Assembly (NCBI GenBank): GCA_002719955.1
Contig: PBFW01000060.1
Location: 1-64,000 of the forward strand
Source of the DNA: Deltaproteobacteria bacterium
GTDB lineage: Bacteria; Myxococcota_A; UBA9160; UBA4427
DNA length: 64,000 nt
Reading direction: 5' to 3'
Shown here: in pieces, positions 57,581-64,000 of the stretch
Numbering within the stretch: the first letter of the stretch is position 1
Layout of the letters: every line of letters starts with the position of its first letter
Position numbers and translations under genes: made by a program
Notes under the pieces: generated by a model
Seen by the model: the letters and a program-made list of their open reading frames with translations, nothing else
What the model was told of the DNA's origin: nothing
Databases searched by the model: none

Positions 57581-59092
57581 ATGAACCAGGCGCGAAGGCG
57601 CGTGTTGATCGTGGACGACGATGTCTTCTTTCTGGAGGCGATCGATGAGATCTTGACTGATGTCGGGTTTGAAATCGTTCGCGCCGAGGACGGGGAGTCG
57701 GCACTGGAGAAAGTGGCCGATGTTTCGATCGGCGCCGTCGTACTCGATGTGCGCCTACCGGATATGGACGGAATCCAGGTCCTTGCCGGCATTCGCGAGT
57801 CGCGACCCGGCCTGCCGGTGATCATGCTTTCCGCCTCGACGGATCAGGAGATCGTGCTCGAAGCCCTTCGTCTGGGCGCCAGCGACTATCTGGGCAAACC
57901 ATTGCACGACGAGGAACTCACGCTCGCGGTCGGTCGTGCCCTCGAAGGTTTTGAAGCCAACTCCGAGGGGAGACGGCTGCGCCAGCGGCTCGATCGCCTG
58001 GTCGAAGGGATGGAGCGGCTTTCTCAATTGGTTCGCCTCGCGGCGCCGGAGGAGCGGGTCGATGTCCTGCGTCAGGGAATCGTCGACTCGGCGAGTGTCG
58101 TGCTTCGGACATCGCGCGCATCATTGATGCTCGCCGACTCGGATCGCGAGTGGCTTTCGGTGGTGGCCTCGCGTGGCGTCGATGTGGCTGGTGAAACGAT
58201 GACTGCTCGGAAAGTGGGCGAGGGCGCGTCGGGCTCATGTTTTGCGGAGGGAAAGGTGCTCTGCGTCCCAGATGTCGAAAACGACTCACGGTTTTCGGGG
58301 CGTGGCCCCGGAAATTATGAGAGTTCTGGTTTTGCGGTCGTTCCGCTGGTGTGTCTCGGTGTCCCGGTCGGCGTGCTCTGCCTGACCGAAGCAGACGAGA
58401 GTGAGCTCTCCCTGGAAGAAACGAATATCCTTCGCCTGCTCGGAATGCAGATTTCGGAGTTTCTGGCGGCGGATCCCGAGGTCGAGCGCCTCCTGGCGAG
58501 TGCCAACGTGGCGGATTCCGAAGGGACCATGGGGTTCGATCTGGTCGAGCCGATCGATGGGGACGCCGAATTGGCACGCACCGTCTGCGAGGCGGTCGCT
58601 GCCGAGGCCAATCCGGAGCGCGTGATGCGCTCGGCCTTGGGAGCGGTCGCGCAGCGGCTGGGAGCGGCGCCGGTATCACTCTACATGCAATCTTCCGACG
58701 CGGGTTGCCTTGATCTGGAGGCGGAGGTCGACGGTGGCGTCGTCGGAGATCGGGCGCAGCTTCCCCCGGATCGAGGACTCGTGGGCGGTGTCGCTCAGAC
58801 CGGTCAGCTCGTCGCGGCAGAGTCACCCCAGGACGATCCTCGCTTCGAATCGGCGGTCGACACAGCGTCCGACGGGGTCATTCGGCCGATGATCTGTGTC
58901 CCGATACGGCTGCGGGAAAAGAGTGTCGGGGTCCTCCGGGTCTTCATGGAGGAGGGGGGGCGGGCTTCACCGCGTACGGCGGAAATTCTCGGCGCGGCTT
59001 TCTCGGCAGCCGTTCGCAATGTCCTTCTGTACCGTAGCCTGCTTCAGAGTATCGAAGAGGTCGCTGAGGCACGGCGCCTCGCGCGAAGCTGA
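57581..59092 (+). CDS. receiver-GAF-GAF signalling protein without output domain
   Basis: The 503 residues start with a receiver domain (LIVDDDVFFLEAIDEIL; phospho-Asp in AVVLDVRLPDMDG, about residue 56; Lys in DYLGKPL). A helical linker and two GAF-type domains follow (about residues 145-300 and 345-500; FAVVPLVCLGVPVGVLCLTE, IRPMICVPIRLREKSVGVLR). No kinase, HTH, GGDEF or phosphatase motif is seen. GGAGGAGGG precedes ATG. It lies 30 bp after hslU, so is likely in the same operon. Function unknown; perhaps a scaffold or sensor partner. Confidence 0.85.
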   Translation: MNQARRRVLIVDDDVFFLEAIDEILTDVGFEIVRAEDGESALEKVADVSIGAVVLDVRLPDMDGIQVLAGIRESRPGLPVIMLSASTDQEIVLEALRLGASDYLGKPLHDEELTLAVGRALEGFEANSEGRRLRQRLDRLVEGMERLSQLVRLAAPEERVDVLRQGIVDSASVVLRTSRASLMLADSDREWLSVVASRGVDVAGETMTARKVGEGASGSCFAEGKVLCVPDVENDSRFSGRGPGNYESSGFAVVPLVCLGVPVGVLCLTEADESELSLEETNILRLLGMQISEFLAADPEVERLLASANVADSEGTMGFDLVEPIDGDAELARTVCEAVAAEANPERVMRSALGAVAQRLGAAPVSLYMQSSDAGCLDLEAEVDGGVVGDRAQLPPDRGLVGGVAQTGQLVAAESPQDDPRFESAVDTASDGVIRPMICVPIRLREKSVGVLRVFMEEGGRASPRTAEILGAAFSAAVRNVLLYRSLLQSIEEVAEARRLARS

Positions 59093-59102
59093 GATTTTTT
59101 TT
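59090..59102 (+). terminator. T tract after the GAF protein stop, weak terminator
   Basis: Eight Ts (59095-59102) directly follow the stop codon. A possible stem GAGGC/GCCTC (loop ACGGC) lies in the last codons, but about 14 bases separate it from the T tract, so termination is only a possibility. Confidence 0.3.
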
Positions 59103-59150
59103 GGCTGAGGCTCTTCCGGGCTGAGGCTCTTCTGGGCTGAGGCTCTCCGG
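59103..59150 (+). repeat. three tandem 16-bp direct repeats ahead of argB
   Basis: GGCTGAGGCTCTTCCG (59103-59118), GGCTGAGGCTCTTCTG (59119-59134) and GGCTGAGGCTCTCCGG (59135-59150) follow one another. They fill the gap between the T tract and the argB leader. Possible operators or slippage-prone repeat. Confidence 0.75.
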
Positions 59151-59189
59151 GGGGCCGAAGCGCTTCTCAGGGGTCGGTGGACGGAGACG

Positions 59190-60044
59190 ATGAAGCAGCT
59201 CATCGACAAAGCGAAAGTCTTGATGGAGGCGCTGCCCTATATGCAGCGCTTGATGGGAAAGACCATCGTTATCAAATACGGCGGACATGCCATGACGGAC
59301 GAGGCGCTGCGGGCGTCCTTCGCGGCGGACGTCGTGCTCTTGAAACATATCGGCGTTCGGCCGGTGATCGTCCATGGGGGCGGACCGCAGATCGGGGCGA
59401 CCCTCGAGGCGATGGGGCGGCAATCGACCTTCGTCGAGGGCCGACGAGTCACCGATGACGCGACGATGGAAGTCGTCGAAATGGTGCTAGGGGGCAAGAT
59501 CAATCGCGAGATCGTGCAGCTGGTCCAACAGGCGGGCGGGCAGGGCACCGGTTTCACGGGGAGCGATGGAGGATTGCTCCGCGTTCGCAAGAAGCTGATC
59601 AGCGGCCAGGACCTCGGACGGGTGGGCGATGTCGCGAAGGTCGATCCCTATGTCGTGATGGCGGCGATGGACGCGGGCTGCGTGCCGGTCGTCGCTCCGA
59701 TTGGGGTCGATGAAGAGGGGCTCAGCCACAATGTGAACGCGGATGAAGCGGCGGGCGCGCTCGCAGTGGCTCTCGGAGCGGAGAAATTGATTCTGTTGAC
59801 CGATGTCGAGGGAGTCCTCGACGCCCGGAATGAATTGGTCAGTCAACTCTCGGTCGAAGCGTGTCGAGGCCTGATCGGCGAGGGCACGATCAAGGGCGGC
59901 ATGATCCCCAAGATGGAGTGCTGCATCCAGGCGCTCTCCGGCGGTGTGCGGCGTACGCACGTGGTGGACGGTCGGATCCAGCATGCCGTTTTGCTCGAAA
60001 TATTCAGCGACGACGCGGGTGTGGGAACGCTCCTCGTCCCCTGA
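59190..60044 (+). CDS. argB: acetylglutamate kinase
   Basis: The 284 residues have VIKYGGHAMTDEALRASF, VIVHGGGPQIGATLEAMG, NREIVQLVQQAGG and the nucleotide site LILLTDVEGVLD. It phosphorylates N-acetylglutamate in arginine synthesis. The N-terminal LIDKAKVLMEALPYMQRL helix is typical for hexameric, arginine-inhibited enzymes, as is KGGMIPKMECCIQAL near the C-terminus. GGAGA lies 4 bp before ATG 59190. Confidence 0.96.
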   Translation: MKQLIDKAKVLMEALPYMQRLMGKTIVIKYGGHAMTDEALRASFAADVVLLKHIGVRPVIVHGGGPQIGATLEAMGRQSTFVEGRRVTDDATMEVVEMVLGGKINREIVQLVQQAGGQGTGFTGSDGGLLRVRKKLISGQDLGRVGDVAKVDPYVVMAAMDAGCVPVVAPIGVDEEGLSHNVNADEAAGALAVALGAEKLILLTDVEGVLDARNELVSQLSVEACRGLIGEGTIKGGMIPKMECCIQALSGGVRRTHVVDGRIQHAVLLEIFSDDAGVGTLLVP

Positions 60045-60188
60045 TTCAGGATCCGCGGTCGAGGGGCCGAGTCCCGCGCTGGTCTGGAGCGCAGAGTCGG
60101 CCCCCGGCTATGGGATTCGTCTCGGGGGTCGGAGAGGGAATGGAAACACGTGCGAGCCCCGTTGGGGATCGGCGCGCGAGGGAGTGAA

Positions 60189-61106
60189 ATGCCCAAGGAT
60201 TTTCTCAGCGTGGCGGATTGGAGCGCCGACGATCTCTGGTCGATGGCCGATCGAGCGGCAGGTCTGCGGCAAGCTCATCGCGAAGGCAAGCGACCGCGGA
60301 CGCTCGAGGGGCGGACCCTCGCCATGTATTTCGAGAAACCCTCGCTGCGCACACACGTGACTTTCGAGGCGGGAATCGCACAGCTTGGCGGGCACGGCAT
60401 CCTGCTGAAGCCGGAGCAGATCGGGATCGGAACGCGCGAGTCTCCGGCGGACGTGGCCCGGGCGCTCTCACGCTGGGTGGATTGTCTCATGGCGCGGACC
60501 TTCAGCCACGAACTCATCGAAGAGCTGGCCGGGGACGCGAGCATTCCCGTGATCAACGGGTTGACCGACCTGCTGCATCCCTGCCAGGCGATGGCGGATC
60601 TGGTGACGATCGCGGAGGTGATGAAGCCGAGCGACGCAACGATCGCCTATATCGGAGATGGGAATAACGTGGTCAATTCGCTGATCCTGTTGGCCGCGGT
60701 CCTTGGATTGCGGCTCAATGTCGCCACACCCGAAACACATCGGCCCTCGCTCCGGGTTCTCGAACGTGCGCGGGTGCTCGCCGAGACGAGCGGCGCTCAG
60801 ATAGAACTTGGTGAGGATCCGGTCGAGGCGGTCTCGGGTGTCGATTTCGTCTATACGGACACATGGACCAGCATGGGGCAGGAGGACGAAGCCGCGAGTC
60901 GCCGGGAGATCTTCCGTGCCTATCAGGTGAACGAGGACCTTCTCGGCCACAGTGCGGACGCCCGAGTGATGCACTGCCTACCCGCCCATCGCGGCGAAGA
61001 GGTCACGGCGGAGGTCCTGGAGGGGCCGCGCAGCGTCGTCTTCGATCAGGCCGAGAATCGGCTTCACGCCCAGAACGCGATTCTGGAGCATCTGCTCACG
61101 CGCTGA
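60189..61106 (+). CDS. argF: ornithine carbamoyltransferase
   Basis: The 305 residues show FEKPSLRTHVTFEAGIAQLGG (carbamoyl-phosphate site), LTDLLHPCQAMADL, VYTDTWTSMGQEDE (ornithine loop) and VMHCLPAHRGEEVT, so ornithine rather than aspartate or acetylornithine is the substrate. In the usual S-T-R-T-R motif the last Arg is His here. GGGAG lies about 5 bp before ATG 60189. argB is 144 bp upstream; argD and argG are not in the window. Confidence 0.94.
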   Translation: MPKDFLSVADWSADDLWSMADRAAGLRQAHREGKRPRTLEGRTLAMYFEKPSLRTHVTFEAGIAQLGGHGILLKPEQIGIGTRESPADVARALSRWVDCLMARTFSHELIEELAGDASIPVINGLTDLLHPCQAMADLVTIAEVMKPSDATIAYIGDGNNVVNSLILLAAVLGLRLNVATPETHRPSLRVLERARVLAETSGAQIELGEDPVEAVSGVDFVYTDTWTSMGQEDEAASRREIFRAYQVNEDLLGHSADARVMHCLPAHRGEEVTAEVLEGPRSVVFDQAENRLHAQNAILEHLLTR

Positions 61107-61304
61107 GGACGGGATCTGTCTGCGGATCGGCTCGTTCGACCCAGCAGCCCCTGGGGGAAGGCGCTCTAGTGCGATCCCTTCTTTCTCCGCGCAATGTTGC
61201 TGTCTCTCCACTTCGATTCTCAGACTTCGGCGCGCTCCGTCCGATGAGTACCCGGTGGGGGCATGCCCGCTGGGGTGCCCCTATCAGGGAGGCGGAGTCA
61301 GATC

Positions 61305-62621
61305 TTGGTTGAGGTCCCGGATTCCAGAGAACAGGTTCTTGCGCTCGCCGCAGGGCGAGACACCACGCAACTCGATCTGAGTGCTGCGGAGGGATACCTG
61401 CTTTCGCGGATCGATGGAGCGACTCCCTGGCGCCTGCTCCGGGAGATCGGTGGGATTCCGCCCGACGATGTCGATCGATGCGTCTCGCGATGGATCGAAG
61501 AGGGTGTCCTCGACGTCGTTGGGAACTCGGCTTCACGCGTGTGCGCTGAAAAGGTCGCGGGCCGCTCGGAAGCGGGCGATCCGGCTGCGACTGATGCGGA
61601 GTTGGCCGATGCCGTGGAGCCGTCGCGGTCGGAGATCGAGATCGACGAGGGTGCGCTCGACGAGCATCTGGACCTTCCGGTCGACGTGCAACGACGCATT
61701 CTCGAATTCGAGGCCTCCCTGGGCCTGCCCTATCACGAGTTGCTCGGTGTCCAGCCGCTCGCCGAACAGAAATGCGTGAAACGGGCCTATTTTCAGCTCT
61801 CCAAAGAATTCCATCCGGACCGCTATTTCCGCAAGGAGATCGGGACCTACGCTGAACGACTCGACCGGATCTTCAAGAAGGTTCTCGAGGCCCACGAAAT
61901 CCTCTCCGACCCGGAATTGTGCAGGGTGGAGAACCAGTCGGTGGTGGATGCCGCCAGTGCGCCAAAGGTCGAGTTGAGCCCCGATCCCGCGGCTGCACCG
62001 TCCAAGCCGCTCAGCAAGCTCGAACGCCTGCGTCAGCGCATGCCCTTCAAGATCGATCACGCTGCCATCGCCCAGCGGCGTTCGCGGGCGGACGAGATTT
62101 TTCGCGCGGCGCAGGTTTCCCAGCAGGCTGGGCGGCTCCAGGAGGCCGAGGCAAGCATTCGGATCGCCATCAGTTTCGACCCGTCCCGCTCCGAGTTCAA
62201 AGAGGCGCTCGGCAGTCTTCGAATCGCTGCGGCCGGAGCGCGGGCGAGCAGGCTCCTCGCCTCGCCGAGTGAGCGGATGAGCGACAGCGAGTTGCGTGAG
62301 GCGTTGTCACTGCTCGAGGATGTCCTGCCCTATCGCCCGCACGATCCGGAGCTGAACGAGCGTGCAGCCCGCGTGTGTGTTCAGCTCGGAAAATTGGACG
62401 ACGCCCAGGAATACGCGGAGACGCTGCTCGAGCGGTCTCCTGAGCGTGCGGTGGCCCACACGTTGGTCGGGCGGATTCTCAGAGAACAGGGGCACCTGGA
62501 CCCGGCTGCGCAGGCCTACGAAATGGCGCTCAAAATCGACGAAGAAGATCTAGAAGCTCGGAGGGCGCTGGCCTCCCTGCGTATCGGTGCGCGCGATGCA
62601 GCGCGAGGAGGCAATTCATGA
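61305..62621 (+). CDS. J-domain protein with N-terminal unknown domain and C-terminal TPRs
   Basis: The 438 residues start at TTG 61305 (GGAG 7 bp upstream; ATG 61263 in frame is an alternative without a good site). An N-terminal domain of about 70 residues ([20 protein letters not shown]) resembles winged-helix modules found on bacterial signalling proteins. The J domain is [15 protein letters not shown] ... [13 protein letters not shown], with HPD near residue 175. TPR-like helices follow (about residues 275-430). It overlaps dnaK by 4 bp, so it is probably the dedicated co-chaperone. Confidence 0.85.
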   Translation: MVEVPDSREQVLALAAGRDTTQLDLSAAEGYLLSRIDGATPWRLLREIGGIPPDDVDRCVSRWIEEGVLDVVGNSASRVCAEKVAGRSEAGDPAATDAELADAVEPSRSEIEIDEGALDEHLDLPVDVQRRILEFEASLGLPYHELLGVQPLAEQKCVKRAYFQLSKEFHPDRYFRKEIGTYAERLDRIFKKVLEAHEILSDPELCRVENQSVVDAASAPKVELSPDPAAAPSKPLSKLERLRQRMPFKIDHAAIAQRRSRADEIFRAAQVSQQAGRLQEAEASIRIAISFDPSRSEFKEALGSLRIAAAGARASRLLASPSERMSDSELREALSLLEDVLPYRPHDPELNERAARVCVQLGKLDDAQEYAETLLERSPERAVAHTLVGRILREQGHLDPAAQAYEMALKIDEEDLEARRALASLRIGARDAARGGNS

Positions 62622-64000
62622 GCCGGGTAATCGGAATCGATCTCGGAACGACGAACTCCTGTGTGACGGTGGTCGAGAACGGCCAATCGACGGTGATTCC
62701 GAATTCGGGGGGGTACAAGACGACCCCCTCCATGTTCGGGATTTCGCAGGATGGGAAGAGACTCGTGGGGCATCTGGCCAAACGCCAGGCGATCACGAAC
62801 GCTCGCAACACGGTCTTCGCCTCGAAGCGACTGATCGGACGACGCTTCGACGACCCCGAGGTGCGGAAGTCCATCGACCTCTGCCCCTACGAGATCGTAC
62901 GCGGGCCGAATGAGGATCCTCGGATCAAGATCGGGGGCAAGACCTTCACCTGTCCCGAGATCTCAGGAATCATCTTACGCGAGATGAAGCGGGTTGCGGA
63001 GGAGTACCTCTCGGAGACCGTTCAGGAAGCCGTGATCACCGTGCCGGCTCATTTCAACGATACCCAGCGCCAATGCACCAAGGACGCCGGGAAGATCGCT
63101 GGCCTCGAGGTCCTTCGCATCATCAACGAACCGACGGCGGCCGCGCTCTCCTATGGCATGAATCGCCAGGGGGACGAGAAGATCGCGGTCTACGACCTCG
63201 GTGGCGGCACCTTCGATATCTCGATCCTCGAGATGAGCGACGGTGTGGTTGAGGTGCTCGCGACCTCGGGGAACACCTTCCTCGGTGGCGAGGACTTCGA
63301 CCGCCGGATTGTGCAACACCTCGTCGAATGGTTCGAGGAGAGCGAGGGCATGGATCTGCGCGGCGACACGATGGCGCTGCAGCGCTTGAAGGACGCATCG
63401 GAGAAGGCGAAATGTGATCTCTCGATGCGTGACGTCGTCGAGATCAATCTGCCCTTCATCGCGAGCGACGCCGGCGGGCCGCGACACCTCAACTACGAGT
63501 TGACGCGCGAGAATCTCGAGAATCTCGTCCATGACGTCGTCGAGGGTACGCTCAAGAGTGTCGAGCAATGTTGTACCGATGCGGGTGTACAGGCGCAGGA
63601 GATCGATCAGGTCGTACTCGTGGGCGGTCAGACGCGTATGCCTCTGGTACAGAAGCGTGTGACCGAGCATTTCGGGAAGCGACCCCACAAGGGCGTGAAT
63701 CCGGATGAGGTCGTCGGTCTGGGTGCGGCCGTCCAGGCGGCAGCCCTCCTGGACGACGACAATGACATGCTCTTGCTCGATGTGACCCCACTCTCTCTCG
63801 GGATCGGAACCTATGGTGGCCATTTTGCACGTCTGATCGAACGCAATACCACCGTGCCGGTCAGCAAGGGGCATATTTTCACGACGACTCGCGACGATCA
63901 AGCCGCGGTGAAGATTCGCGTGCTTCAGGGCGAGAGCGATCAGGCGGTGGAGAACGATTTGCTCGGTGAGTTCGTGCTCTCCGGGATTCGTCCGGCGCCG
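62618..64000 (+). CDS. Hsp70 chaperone DnaK-type, cut by window end
   Basis: The open frame from ATG 62618 (GAGGAGG 6 bp upstream) covers 461 codons and runs off the window. [56 protein letters not shown] and [17 protein letters not shown] are the phosphate-1, adenosine and connect motifs of the actin-like ATPase. The substrate domain starts [17 protein letters not shown]. Linkage to a TPR-J protein rather than grpE/dnaJ, and the unusual [14 protein letters not shown], suggest a second, specialised Hsp70. Confidence 0.93.
   Translation, partial: MSRVIGIDLGTTNSCVTVVENGQSTVIPNSGGYKTTPSMFGISQDGKRLVGHLAKRQAITNARNTVFASKRLIGRRFDDPEVRKSIDLCPYEIVRGPNEDPRIKIGGKTFTCPEISGIILREMKRVAEEYLSETVQEAVITVPAHFNDTQRQCTKDAGKIAGLEVLRIINEPTAAALSYGMNRQGDEKIAVYDLGGGTFDISILEMSDGVVEVLATSGNTFLGGEDFDRRIVQHLVEWFEESEGMDLRGDTMALQRLKDASEKAKCDLSMRDVVEINLPFIASDAGGPRHLNYELTRENLENLVHDVVEGTLKSVEQCCTDAGVQAQEIDQVVLVGGQTRMPLVQKRVTEHFGKRPHKGVNPDEVVGLGAAVQAAALLDDDNDMLLLDVTPLSLGIGTYGGHFARLIERNTTVPVSKGHIFTTTRDDQAAVKIRVLQGESDQAVENDLLGEFVLSGIRPAP

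Overview
GC-rich bacterial chromosome segment, almost fully coding, with short gaps, many 4-bp stop/start overlaps (ATGA, GTGA) and frequent GTG/TTG starts. No phage, insertion sequence, CRISPR array or rRNA was seen. The gene content (exosortase-linked exopolysaccharide locus, two NtrC-type regulators with GAFTGA loops, the order dprA-trmFO-xerC-hslV-hslU-argB-argF, a bacterial Elp3) fits best a deltaproteobacterial-type lineage in the broad sense (Myxococcota/Desulfobacterota/Binatota-like). This placement is an inference from gene content and recalled synteny, not from a marker search.

Layout. 0-5 kb: tRNA-Thr(CGU), a small two-helix membrane protein, an unrecognised 37-aa ORF with a strong ribosome binding site, a class IV aminotransferase, trpS and a Sel1-repeat lipoprotein. 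4.9-5.6 kb: a broken remnant carrying the C-terminal end of a Ser/Thr kinase. 5.6-8.4 kb: a divergent pair formed by a Trm9-like methyltransferase and Elp3, which together could make a eukaryote-like wobble-uridine modification. 8.4-11.5 kb: two tandem HtrA/Deg proteases. 11.6-13.4 kb: thiS-thiG-thiE, with no ordinary start codon visible for thiE. 13.6-20.8 kb: alr, purH, purD, a Sua5/YrdC protein, a DUF1015 protein, dciA and a small zinc protein. 21.2-29.3 kb: the classical rpsP-khpA-rimM-trmD-rplS block, a YraN protein, rsmI, a heparinase II/III-like protein and ligA. L19 carries a long charged tail.

29.5-49.7 kb is an exosortase/exopolysaccharide locus. It starts with a soluble histidine kinase and sigma54-type regulator pair. 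A leftward unit follows (wecB, exosortase, epsI, glycosyltransferase), divergent across an unusually AT-rich 0.5-kb gap from a rightward unit (second regulator, export lipoprotein, beta-barrel, chain-length protein, ATPase, tyrosine kinase, WecA-like transferase, ugd). A Crp-family regulator with a near-perfect CRP-type operator in front of it and a PrsT-like TPR lipoprotein close the locus. No sorting-signal substrate for the exosortase was found in the window.

49.9-64 kb: LysM protein, dprA, trmFO, xerC, hslV, hslU, a receiver-GAF-GAF protein, argB, argF, then a J-domain/TPR protein overlapping a second-type dnaK that runs off the window end. From trmFO to hslU the genes overlap and look like one operon.
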